A stretch of DNA of 63,879 nucleotides, from NCBI GenBank assembly GCA_947625535.1, contig CANQOR010000005.1:1-63879 (forward strand). The letters run 5' to 3'. Shown here piece after piece: positions 34,320-42,972 of this stretch; the stretch's first letter is position 1, and each line of letters opens with the position of its first letter. This DNA is from an uncultured Bacilli bacterium. GTDB taxonomy: Bacteria > Bacillota_I > Bacilli_A > RF39 > UBA660. Below the pieces are notes generated by a model. That model searched no databases and had not been told where the DNA came from. It saw only the letters and a program-made list of their open reading frames with translations. The position numbers and the translations under genes were made by a program.

Positions 34320-35744
34320 TTACCTCCCAAACATTGCAACTGATGCATTATCTTTACCAGCAGGAACACGAGCTCCTAAACCGACAGCATCAGCATTTAT
34401 AGCACGATCTACTAAAGCTTTAGTTAGTTCTTGACGTGGTGTATTTTGAGCAATTATTCTAATATCACTTTGAGATAGTAAATCAGTTACACCATCACTA
34501 AATAGTAATAAAGTATCATATGAAAAATTAGGTACTGTTATTCTTTGGGTAACATATAATCTTTCTTGACCAATACATTTAGTTATAACATTATTACGGG
34601 TATTAAATCTTAAGTTATCTAGTTCTTGTTCAGTAATATGGTCTTGACCTACACGACCAGCCATTTCACGCCATACAACTGATTCATCTTGGGTAAGTAA
34701 TGATAAGTTATTACCACTCATACTATAAGCTCTAGAATCACCTACACTAACAACAAATGTATTATCTCTAGTTACAATAGCACCAGTAAAAGTAGAACCT
34801 GCTTTACCTTGGTATTTAGCATATAAATCAGCACTTATACGTTCAAGTTCATGAGCAAAAGAAGACATTAAACCATCAGTAAAGTAGTAAGCATCAGCAG
34901 GAATAGTTTTAAACCATTTACTTATTTCACTAACTACATAATTACTTGCTTCTTCGCCAGCACTTAAACCACCCATTCCATCAGCAACAGCTAAGAATTT
35001 AAATTCAGAGTTTTCAGGATGAGTCATAATAAGAACTGAGTCTTCTTGATTTTGACGTTTTCTTCCAACATCTTGAGTTGCATATAAAGTTCCATCTAAT
35101 GCATACTCATTACGATTGTATTTAACTTGAGCTCCCGTAGCTATTTCTCTTAAACATTGGTTAACACTATCATAGTTAACATTCATTTTACGAACTGGTT
35201 TAACTATTTGAACATCATGATCTATTTTAGCTAGTATTTCTTTACTTTTTTCAGCACCTAAACTATCTATTTGATTTCTAAATTCATCACCTAAATATGA
35301 ATTTCTAGAATCATAAGTACCATTTATTTTATAATATTTAGAATTAAATCTAGTATGACCAACAGCTTCTGCTAAAGCAAATAAAGCGTTAGGATTACTT
35401 TTATAATATAAAATAGAATTAATACGAGGATTAGATACGATAGGCATTGCTTCTTCAATAGCAGCAAAGTTAGGGAATGAATCATTTGGTACTCTTTGAC
35501 CATTAGTTATTAATTCATTTCTAGCAAAGTAAATTATAATAGCATTTCTAACAATATATTCAATAAAATCATTAGAATCAGATGTTTTAACTCTCGTTCG
35601 AGCCATATTATTGTTTGTAAAATTACGAGTATTAACTGGTCTTGTAGCATTGTCATACAATAAAGAAGATATATAATCACTATAATCTGGATGTTTTCTT
35701 AATGTTTCAACAAATGCTATATCAATATCTTTTGTCTTTGACAT
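34320..35744 (-). CDS. PP2C-type Ser/Thr phosphatase with large unknown N-terminal domain
   Basis: The product is 474 aa from the ATG at 35744, after TAGGTGAT; a longer reading overlaps the preceding gene. Residues 222-474 are a PP2C (PPM) domain with GRKRQNQEDS, VADGMGG (D255), SVGDSRAY, LLFSDGVTDLL and DNASV, all metal-binding Asp present. Residues 1-220 match nothing I know: helical, Asn/Ala-rich, with no membrane segment. The prkC kinase and rsgA/rpe genes that usually flank the Bacilli prpC phosphatase are absent. The N-terminal half may sense a ligand or bind a partner. Confidence 0.85.
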   Translation of the reverse strand: MSKTKDIDIAFVETLRKHPDYSDYISSLLYDNATRPVNTRNFTNNNMARTRVKTSDSNDFIEYIVRNAIIIYFARNELITNGQRVPNDSFPNFAAIEEAMPIVSNPRINSILYYKSNPNALFALAEAVGHTRFNSKYYKINGTYDSRNSYLGDEFRNQIDSLGAEKSKEILAKIDHDVQIVKPVRKMNVNYDSVNQCLREIATGAQVKYNRNEYALDGTLYATQDVGRKRQNQEDSVLIMTHPENSEFKFLAVADGMGGLSAGEEASNYVVSEISKWFKTIPADAYYFTDGLMSSFAHELERISADLYAKYQGKAGSTFTGAIVTRDNTFVVSVGDSRAYSMSGNNLSLLTQDESVVWREMAGRVGQDHITEQELDNLRFNTRNNVITKCIGQERLYVTQRITVPNFSYDTLLLFSDGVTDLLSQSDIRIIAQNTPRQELTKALVDRAINADAVGLGARVPAGKDNASVAMFGR

Positions 35745-35780
35745 ATTATCACCTATTTTAATTATAACATATTTATCTAG

Positions 35781-35810
35781 AAATAAAAAAAGATATTTAC
35801 ATATCTTTTT
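35781..35810 (-). terminator. Terminator of the methyltransferase gene
   Basis: AAAAAGATAT-GTAA-ATATCTTTTT hairpin with T7 tail on the minus strand. It spans the stop codon at 35797-35799. Confidence 0.85.
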
Positions 35811-36669
35811 CCCATCTTGCGTAAATACCACATGGTAAGATTAATTTACTATTTTGCATAGGTAGTCCTAATTCATCACTACTTATATAGCCAGGATGTT
35901 TTTGATTAACAGTTAAGTTTAGGACATTTTCTAATACAGTCATAGAAAGACCTGTTGTATAAGAATTGATTAAGAAAAGAATTGGATCATCTGATAAGAT
36001 TTCGGTACATAATTCTACTAAAGGGAAAAGGTCTTTTTCGATGTCCCATACTTCCCCATTAGAACCACGACCAAATGATGGAGGGTCCATTAAGATAATA
36101 TCGTATTTATTACCTCTTCTAATTTCACGTTTAACAAATTTAACAACATCATCAACTAAAAATCTAATTGGACGATCTTCTAAATGACTTGATTTAACAT
36201 TTTCTTTAGCCCAATCGACCATTCCACGAGATGAATCAACATGAACAACTTCAGCACCAGCACTTAAAGCTGCTATGGAAGCAGCACCAGTGTAAGCAAA
36301 TAAGTTAAGAACTTTAACTGGGCGATTAGCATTTTTTATTTTTTCTTTTATTAAATTCCAATTATAAGCTTGTTCTGGAAATAAACCTGTATGTTTAAAA
36401 CCCATTAATTTTAAATTAAAAGTTAAGTCTTGATAATGAATTTGCCATGATGAAGGAAGATTTTTGTTTTTAATGTCCCATGATCCTCCACCTTTATTAC
36501 TACGATTATAAATAGCATCAATATTATTCCAACTATTAGGATTTGTCTTAGTATGCCATATTATTTGAGGATCAGGACGTAATAAAATTTTATTGTGCCA
36601 GTTTTCTAATTTCATACCATCTGCCATATCAATTATTTGATATTCAATAAAATCTGTTACTAATTTCAT
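35797..36669 (-). CDS. Class I SAM-dependent methyltransferase (RlmI/RlmK-like)
   Basis: The product is 290 aa from the ATG at 36669, after TTGGTGAT; upstream in-frame codons lack a ribosome binding site. It has a glycine-rich SAM loop LNLFAYTGAASIAALSAGAEV, the acidic VHVDSSRGMVDWAKEN, and the catalytic DPPSFGRG motif typical of 23S rRNA methyltransferases of the RlmI/RlmK type. The PUA domain found in RlmI is absent. It probably methylates rRNA; the base is unknown. It follows the DUF308 gene on the same strand. Confidence 0.85.
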   Translation of the reverse strand: MKLVTDFIEYQIIDMADGMKLENWHNKILLRPDPQIIWHTKTNPNSWNNIDAIYNRSNKGGGSWDIKNKNLPSSWQIHYQDLTFNLKLMGFKHTGLFPEQAYNWNLIKEKIKNANRPVKVLNLFAYTGAASIAALSAGAEVVHVDSSRGMVDWAKENVKSSHLEDRPIRFLVDDVVKFVKREIRRGNKYDIILMDPPSFGRGSNGEVWDIEKDLFPLVELCTEILSDDPILFLINSYTTGLSMTVLENVLNLTVNQKHPGYISSDELGLPMQNSKLILPCGIYARWEKDM

Positions 36670-36713
36670 ATAAATCACCAATGACATTATATCATAACAA
36701 AGAAAAAAGCACA

Positions 36714-37241
36714 TTAACTATGTGCTATTAAAGTTTTAACTAATGGATCAAATAGTTCTAAAATACCATGTATTAACATAAAGAAACCAATTACTAGAAC
36801 TTGAACTTCACTACTATAAGCTAGATTAATACTAGTTAAGATACCACTTAAAATAAAGAAGGATAAGTTAAAGACTCTGATTTTCCACATACGATCATTA
36901 CGATCATGATAGTAATCTATCTTCTTTAATTTAGCTAAAGACATAAATGATATCCAACCCATTAAGATTAAAGATAAAATACGTGGTGATTCAGCAATAT
37001 CAAAGATAATAGTTAAGATTAAAGTAATAAAAGATATAATAGCACTATATAAACCTTCATAGTCTTTACTCTTTCTTGTTAAGATAAATTGAAGACAATT
37101 TAAGATAGTATAAGCACTAAAAACAAATAACATAAGATGATAAATATTATGCAAACCTAGGATTGGAAGAATAAGTAATATTACACCAATAAATATTAAA
37201 CATAGAGCAATAACCATATCTACTTTTTGTTTTTGTTTCAT
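36714..37241 (-). CDS. DUF308/HdeD-like membrane protein
   Basis: The product is 175 aa with six predicted helices in pairs, the first with VDMVIALCLIFIGVILLILP. Repeated two-helix units with Gly-containing turns match the DUF308 (HdeD-like) family of small membrane proteins. HdeD is linked to acid stress in enterics, but the role in Firmicutes is unknown. Confidence 0.65.
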   Translation of the reverse strand: MKQKQKVDMVIALCLIFIGVILLILPILGLHNIYHLMLFVFSAYTILNCLQFILTRKSKDYEGLYSAIISFITLILTIIFDIAESPRILSLILMGWISFMSLAKLKKIDYYHDRNDRMWKIRVFNLSFFILSGILTSINLAYSSEVQVLVIGFFMLIHGILELFDPLVKTLIAHS

Positions 37242-37277
37242 AAAAATCTCTCCTTTTATATTCTTCTTAATTCTATT

Positions 37278-38102
37278 TTAATCTTTTAAGCATAATTTTT
37301 CTAGTATTTTTGCAGTTCCATCTTCTGTTACATCAGAAGTTATATAAGTTGAACATTCTTTTAATAAAGGAATAGCATTTAAAACAGCAACTGAAGTACC
37401 TACAACATCAGTCATACATATATCATCATAACCATTGCCAATAGCAATAGCTTTTTCACTATCTATTTTTAAATAATCTAATAATTCTACAATACCTGTA
37501 CTTTTAGAAGTATGTTCTAAAACTATATCATGATAATATTCTTTATTTTTTTCTCTTTTTTCTTCAATTAAAGCTTTTGATGAATGAATTACTTTTAAAG
37601 AAGGAAATTTTTCTTTAAATAATTTAGGTAATACTAACATACGATCATAATTAGAACTTAGAATTATTAATTGATTGATAGAATTTTCTTCTAGTAATTT
37701 ATTTATATCATCAAAGTATATAGCTGGTTCATTATTATAATGGTATTCTAAAGTATTAATAAATCTTTTTTCTAAAGAATTTAAGATTAATGTTAAGTTA
37801 TGAGTTTTACAATAATCATAAATACCTATAATATCTTCATTAGCTATAGATGAAGAAAAGATTACTTTTTTATTAAGATAGTCGTATACTTCAGAGCCAT
37901 TAGAACTTATAGTATATTCACTTAAGTTGGCTTCTTTACTTTTAGATATAGCATAAGAAGCACTACGACCTGTATTAGTTACAACTATTATACCTTTTTC
38001 TTTTAATTTAGTCATAACTTCTTTGGTGTACTCTGAGACATTGGAATTAGTTGGATTTAATGTATCATCGATATCAACAAAGACAATATCATATTTATTC
38101 AC
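37278..38102 (-). CDS. Cof-type HAD-superfamily phosphatase
   Basis: The product is 274 aa from a GTG at 38102, 4 bases after AAGGTGAT. It has HAD motif I IVFVDIDDTLNPTN (nucleophile Asp), motif II VVTNTGRS, a Lys in the cap-side strand and motif IV AIGNGYDDICM. A C2-type cap lies between. Such phosphatases act on sugar phosphates, pyridoxal phosphate or flavin precursors. Substrate unassigned. Gene order gives no clue. Confidence 0.85.
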   Translation of the reverse strand: MNKYDIVFVDIDDTLNPTNSNVSEYTKEVMTKLKEKGIIVVTNTGRSASYAISKSKEANLSEYTISSNGSEVYDYLNKKVIFSSSIANEDIIGIYDYCKTHNLTLILNSLEKRFINTLEYHYNNEPAIYFDDINKLLEENSINQLIILSSNYDRMLVLPKLFKEKFPSLKVIHSSKALIEEKREKNKEYYHDIVLEHTSKSTGIVELLDYLKIDSEKAIAIGNGYDDICMTDVVGTSVAVLNAIPLLKECSTYITSDVTEDGTAKILEKLCLKD

Positions 38103-38155
38103 AATATCACCTTTTCTTACATTATTATTATGACACACTATCGGAACTGGAGTAT

Positions 38156-38172
38156 AGATATTATTAATATCT
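38156..38172. repeat. 17-bp perfect palindrome upstream of the HAD gene
   Basis: AGATATTA-T-TAATATCT, next to a possible -10 (TATACT, 38151-38156, minus strand) of the HAD gene. It could be an operator. No repressor gene is adjacent. Confidence 0.4.
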
Positions 38173-38179
38173 TGACGTA

Positions 38180-38207
38180 AATTAAAAGATGTTTATAAAA
38201 CACCTTT
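38180..38207 (-). terminator. Terminator of the YfhO-family gene
   Basis: AAAGGTGTTT-TATA-AACATCTTT hairpin (one G-U pair) followed by TAATTT on the minus strand. The tail is weak. The stop codon at 38206 is in the stem. Confidence 0.55.
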
Positions 38208-40704
38208 AAATTTTTCTTTTAGATTCTAAGTAACATACTATTATAAAGATTATTAAACCTATTAAACTTAAATAGATAGAAACTATTTTACCTGGAGCTT
38301 TATATTCTATATCAATATGATGGGTACCTTTACCTATTTTAAATCCTATAAAGCCATCATCAACTTTTTCGTAATTAGTTTTACTATTATCTACTTTAAT
38401 ATTAAAACCTTTATCATACGGAATAGTAGCTATAAAATAGCCATTATTTTTTACTTCAATATCTCCGATTAATTTATCACCTTTAGATTTAGTTTTATCT
38501 ATTATTAAAGGACTAATATTATCATTTATTTTTTCTAAGTAAGCATAATCTAGGTAGTAAGTTTCAAAGTTAGAAATATTATATTCTCCTTCAGAGAAAG
38601 AGATAGTTAATTTAGTTAAGTCATTAAATGGTAGAACATAATCAAAAATAGTATTATCATTATAATATTTCCAACTACTAGTAGTTAATTTATTTTTAAT
38701 AGTATTAATAGTAATAGATAAGTCTTTGTAAGGATCTACTCTATTCATTTTGAATCTTATAAATAATATTTTATTTTGATATTTTTTAGGTAGTTCATAA
38801 GTTAATTTTAAACTATCTTTTACTTTAATAGTATATGAACCATTATCTTCTTTAGTAATATTTTCATTATTAAATATTTCATCTAAATCTAAAGTCATTT
38901 CTTTGGTATTAGAGACAAAGTTGTTATCTGTTTTAGTATCAGCTACTATAACATTTAATAAAGCTTCTTGTTTATAGATATCATTTAATTTATTAAAGTC
39001 TTCATAACTCATTACGTTTGATGAAGAGTATGCTAATGGTAAAGTATTATCTGTCTTATAGATACTAACACCATCTATAGTATCTATTAATTCATAACCA
39101 ACAGGAGCTTTACCATTAGTTATATAGTATTTATTATTACTAAATAATAGATACATAATATTAGCATTAGATACAGTTAATGCTCGATTACGAGATGGAA
39201 TATTATTCATAGAAGTATCAAAGTAAAATTTATTATATGTTTGATTAGATATTGAAGAATAAATATTAGAATTATAGTAGTTTATATTATTAAATATTTT
39301 ATTTGGATATTCAGTACGATTAAAGTTAATAGCTGTACGATAGATAGAATCATTTTCATTAATATTTTTAAGTAATGAAGTTATTATTCTTTCATTGTTC
39401 TTAGTATTTAATTTTAATTCTAATTCATCATCAATATTTACAATATAAGCATTACCTATGGTAATGAGAATCATTGGGATGATAAAGAGTAATTTTTTAT
39501 TAAACTTATAATAAGCTATTATTAAAATAGTAACAATAGTTATTTCGATGAAGTAAGGTAGTAAATATTTTTTAGTTATGATAACAAAGATAGATGTTAT
39601 TATAAGCATTATAGTTAATGGAACGTAGTTTATTTTATGCTCAAAGATATCAGTTACAAATTCAGATATTACCATAATATATAATGGTAAGAAAGGAATT
39701 AATGATTTAGCATCAATATACATAGTACCATTTAAGATATAGTTAAAGATATTAAAGATAATTAAACATATTAAAATAGTACCATATATTTTATGAGTTT
39801 TATCTTTAGTTAAGAAATGTAATAAAGATGGTATAACTAGTATACTTAGACCTAATCCATAAGAGTTAAAAATAAGATTTTTTAAATTTAAATTAGGTAG
39901 AAGTAAATCTTTTAAACTTATAGTAATATTTGATGGAGCACGATTATTTATTAAAGTAGCAAATGTTGGTAAGGTAATTATGGAAGAACATAGAATAGCT
40001 ATTATAATAGGACATAAGATTTTTATTAAGGTTTTAAATAAGTCTTTAAATGATATTTTATTCATTTTATTTAAGTAACAATATAAGGCATACAAAAATA
40101 AACAAGCAATACCACTTACACTAAAATAATAGTTAGTCATAATCATTAAGAAAGTTGATATAGTTAGTAACCAACTACGATTTTCATTAAATATTTTATC
40201 TATACCAAATAAACCTAAGATTAAGAATGGCATGTAACTTATAAACATTATATGACGATGGGAATGTAAGGAAATTGATGAAGATAAAATAAAGAAGATA
40301 CATGATATAAAACATACTTCACTACTATAGTTTTTATTTTTTAAGAAAATATATAATAAGATAGTACTAATAATAACGATAATAATAGTAGCTGTTATTA
40401 AATAAGTCATCATTTTAACATGAGGGAATAAGTAAGATATTAAAATAATAGGACTTAATAAACCATAGTAAGATAAATTATAAATATTTTGACCACTACC
40501 AATATTAAAAGCAAAATCTGGTAATAAGTCATGAGTACTATAAAATAAAGTTCTAAAATATTCAGGAATAGAGATATGTTGAGCATACCAATCTAAAGTA
40601 GAACCATATATATAAGTAGTTTTAGATAAGATAAATATTAAGCCTAAGAATATTAAAGATATAATCCATAAATAAATTAAGTCTTTTTTAGTTAGTTTCT
40701 TCAT
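38206..40704 (-). CDS. YfhO family multi-pass membrane protein
   Basis: The product is 832 aa. About twelve helices in residues 1-430 include the YfhO signature near the first loop: STLDWYAQHISIPEYFRTLFY and FAFNIGSGQNIYNL, then SYYGLLSP. A large extracytoplasmic C-terminal domain (about 430-800) and a final helix follow. YfhO proteins have a GT-C-like fold and attach sugars to wall teichoic or lipoteichoic acids in Bacilli. It overlaps the PIG-L gene by 17 nt, so a joint role in glycan tailoring is plausible. Confidence 0.9.
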   Translation of the reverse strand: MKKLTKKDLIYLWIISLIFLGLIFILSKTTYIYGSTLDWYAQHISIPEYFRTLFYSTHDLLPDFAFNIGSGQNIYNLSYYGLLSPIILISYLFPHVKMMTYLITATIIIVIISTILLYIFLKNKNYSSEVCFISCIFFILSSSISLHSHRHIMFISYMPFLILGLFGIDKIFNENRSWLLTISTFLMIMTNYYFSVSGIACLFLYALYCYLNKMNKISFKDLFKTLIKILCPIIIAILCSSIITLPTFATLINNRAPSNITISLKDLLLPNLNLKNLIFNSYGLGLSILVIPSLLHFLTKDKTHKIYGTILICLIIFNIFNYILNGTMYIDAKSLIPFLPLYIMVISEFVTDIFEHKINYVPLTIMLIITSIFVIITKKYLLPYFIEITIVTILIIAYYKFNKKLLFIIPMILITIGNAYIVNIDDELELKLNTKNNERIITSLLKNINENDSIYRTAINFNRTEYPNKIFNNINYYNSNIYSSISNQTYNKFYFDTSMNNIPSRNRALTVSNANIMYLLFSNNKYYITNGKAPVGYELIDTIDGVSIYKTDNTLPLAYSSSNVMSYEDFNKLNDIYKQEALLNVIVADTKTDNNFVSNTKEMTLDLDEIFNNENITKEDNGSYTIKVKDSLKLTYELPKKYQNKILFIRFKMNRVDPYKDLSITINTIKNKLTTSSWKYYNDNTIFDYVLPFNDLTKLTISFSEGEYNISNFETYYLDYAYLEKINDNISPLIIDKTKSKGDKLIGDIEVKNNGYFIATIPYDKGFNIKVDNSKTNYEKVDDGFIGFKIGKGTHHIDIEYKAPGKIVSIYLSLIGLIIFIIVCYLESKRKI

Positions 40705-41413
40705 GTAAGTCGCCCCATTCTTTGTATGTTAACCAATTTTCATATGGATTCATATGATCAAAAGATGTTTGAATAAATTCTTGAGATCGATATAAACCTA
40801 TTATATGTTTTTTTTGTTTTAATAAATGATCTTCGATAGGAGTCATTTCTTCGATATAATTTGGTAAATTCTTTTTACTATGGTAAATACCAAAGTAATA
40901 TAGTTTATCTTTATTTTGGACTAAGTCAGTTGTAATACTACTAGTCATTTTATGATGAATATGACCATATTCGCCATCGGGATTATGAGTAACGATTAAA
41001 TCCCAATCTTTTAAAGCAATAATATCATTAATATCTTTAATAATATCTTCTTTTACATTATCCCAATTATCGCGCTCGCCATTCGTTTTATCTGGGTAAC
41101 CTAACATAATATATTCATCATGAGTAGCATGCATAACATTAACAAACTCTCTAACTCTAGTTTTAACTGGGCCACAAGTAACACATACAACTAAATAATT
41201 ATCTTTTATTAAGTGAGCTCCACCCCATAATAGTTCATCATCTGGATGAGCTACAATCATTAACTTATTAACATTATCTAAGTTTAATTTAGAATAATCT
41301 TTATTTACTTGGTATAAATCTTTATAATAAAAATATAATCCTGTACTAATAATCCCTATACATAATATAATTAATAAAATATATAACCAATATTTTTTTA
41401 AGAAATTTTTCAT
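40688..41413 (-). CDS. Membrane-anchored PIG-L family deacetylase
   Basis: The product is 241 aa. A single N-terminal membrane helix covers residues 9-28. The zinc-binding MIVAHPDDELLWGGAHLI motif (AHPDDE) opens the domain, and THNPDGEYGHIHH supplies the third ligand His. Family members remove N-acetyl groups from GlcNAc-type sugars. The anchor places the domain probably outside. It is the first gene of a two-gene operon with the YfhO gene, suggesting deacetylation of a lipid-linked or surface glycan. Confidence 0.9.
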   Translation of the reverse strand: MKNFLKKYWLYILLIILCIGIISTGLYFYYKDLYQVNKDYSKLNLDNVNKLMIVAHPDDELLWGGAHLIKDNYLVVCVTCGPVKTRVREFVNVMHATHDEYIMLGYPDKTNGERDNWDNVKEDIIKDINDIIALKDWDLIVTHNPDGEYGHIHHKMTSSITTDLVQNKDKLYYFGIYHSKKNLPNYIEEMTPIEDHLLKQKKHIIGLYRSQEFIQTSFDHMNPYENWLTYKEWGDLHEETN

Positions 41414-41452
41414 TTTTAGACCTTCTTAGTAGAATAATTGATATCTAAGTAA

Positions 41453-41481
41453 ATAATAAACTATTAATATTTAGATGTCAA
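41453..41481 (-). promoter_or_regulatory. Promoter of the PIG-L/YfhO operon
   Basis: Minus strand TTGACA (41476-41481), 17-base spacer, TATTAT (41453-41458). A second TTGACA at 41499-41504 lies upstream. An 11-bp inverted repeat (41438-41448 with 41471-41481) encloses the promoter and could bind a regulator. Confidence 0.65.
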
Positions 41482-41593
41482 TTAACTTTATTATTTAATG
41501 TCAAATAATTAGATAAATTGTTGCTATTTTAAAAGTTTAATGATAAATTAAGTAATACTTTTGTATAATAAATTTAATAAAAGGAGTGATATT

Positions 41594-42943
41594 ATGGAAA
41601 AAGAATTAATTTATGAAAAATTAAGTAGTTTATTAGAAGAAAGGAACTATACGGAAGTTAAAAATCTTTTAGTAGATATGAATGAATATGATATCGCCTC
41701 CTTTATAGAGGATTTACCTAGTGATGAATTAGTTAAAGTATTTAGATTACTTAAAAAAGATCAAGCTATTGATGTTTTTGTTAATTTAGATGATGAAGTA
41801 CAACAAAATTTAATTGCTTCTTTATCAAAGAAAGAAACTAAAGAAATTATTGAAAATATGTTTACTGATGATGCTGCTGATTTATTTGATGAAATGCCAG
41901 CAATGCTAGTTACTTCTCTACTTAGTAATGTTGATAAAGATACAAGAAATGATATTAATAAATTACTTAATTATCCAGAAAATAGTGCTGGTTCTTTAAT
42001 GGCTATTGAATATATTCATTTAAAGAAAGGTTTAACTATTAAAGAGTCAATTGCTAGAATAAGAAAACAAGCTGAAGATTTTGTTTCATATGATTCTTGT
42101 TTTGTAACAGATGATAAAAGAATATTACTAGGTCGTGTTTCAATAAAAGATTTATTAATTAACGATCCTGACACTTTAATTGATGAAGTTATGGAAGAAT
42201 GTGAACATAAGATAAATACTTTAATGGATCAAGAAGAAGTTGTTAAGATATTCCAAGATTATGATTATAGTACTTTACCAGTTGTAGATTCAGAAGATAG
42301 ATTAGTAGGAATTATAACTATTGATGATGTTGTAGATATTATGGAAGAAGAAGCTACGGAAGATATTGAAAAGATGGCTGCTATTGTACCTACAGAGAAA
42401 GCTTATGATAAAACAAGTGTATGGGAGACATTTAAAGCACGTATACCTTGGTTATTATTATTAATGATTTCAGCTACTTTTACAGGTAAAATAATTCAAA
42501 GTTTTGAAAGTCAGTTAGCAACTTGTGCAATATTAACAGCTTTTATACCGATGTTAATGGATACAGGTGGTAATGCTGGTGGACAAGCTAGTGTTAGTAT
42601 AATAAGAGCTTTATCATTAAATGATATAGAGTTTAAAGATATATTTAAAGTTGTTTTTAAAGAATCAGGAGTTGCTATATTATGTGCTGTAGTACTAGGT
42701 ATATGTAATTTTATTAAGATATTATTAATAGATAAAGTTAGTGTTATGGTAGCTTTATGTGTATGTATTACATTAGTTTTAACTGTTTTAATTGCTAAAA
42801 TAATTGGTTGTACTTTACCAATGTTAGCTAAGAAAATTGGGTTTGATCCTGCAGTTATGGCAAGTCCTTTTATTACTACTTTAGTAGATGCTTGTTCATT
42901 ACTTATTTATTTTAAAGTAGCAACATTAATTTTAGGAATATAA
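41594..42943 (+). CDS. mgtE: Magnesium transporter MgtE
   Basis: The product is 449 aa from the ATG at 41594, after AAAAGGAGTGAT. An N-terminal superhelical domain is followed by two CBS domains (about 135-260) and five helices. Pore motif PMLMDTGGNAGGQAS and last-helix FDPAVMASPFITTLVDACS are standard. The N and CBS domains gate the channel by cytoplasmic Mg2+. TATAAT at 41564-41569 leaves a leader of about 25 nt, too short for an M-box riboswitch. Confidence 0.95.
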   Translation: MEKELIYEKLSSLLEERNYTEVKNLLVDMNEYDIASFIEDLPSDELVKVFRLLKKDQAIDVFVNLDDEVQQNLIASLSKKETKEIIENMFTDDAADLFDEMPAMLVTSLLSNVDKDTRNDINKLLNYPENSAGSLMAIEYIHLKKGLTIKESIARIRKQAEDFVSYDSCFVTDDKRILLGRVSIKDLLINDPDTLIDEVMEECEHKINTLMDQEEVVKIFQDYDYSTLPVVDSEDRLVGIITIDDVVDIMEEEATEDIEKMAAIVPTEKAYDKTSVWETFKARIPWLLLLMISATFTGKIIQSFESQLATCAILTAFIPMLMDTGGNAGGQASVSIIRALSLNDIEFKDIFKVVFKESGVAILCAVVLGICNFIKILLIDKVSVMVALCVCITLVLTVLIAKIIGCTLPMLAKKIGFDPAVMASPFITTLVDACSLLIYFKVATLILGI

Positions 42944-42972
42944 AAAAATCTTTGGGAAAAAGATTTTTTTAT
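42942..42972. terminator. Bidirectional terminator between mgtE and gpmI
   Basis: AAAAAATCTTT-GGGA-AAAGATTTTTT stem. Convergent genes end on either side. Confidence 0.8.

Noticed and set aside
41414..41593. M-box riboswitch upstream of mgtE
   Set aside because: The -10 box lies only about 30 bases before the gene, leaving no room for the aptamer.
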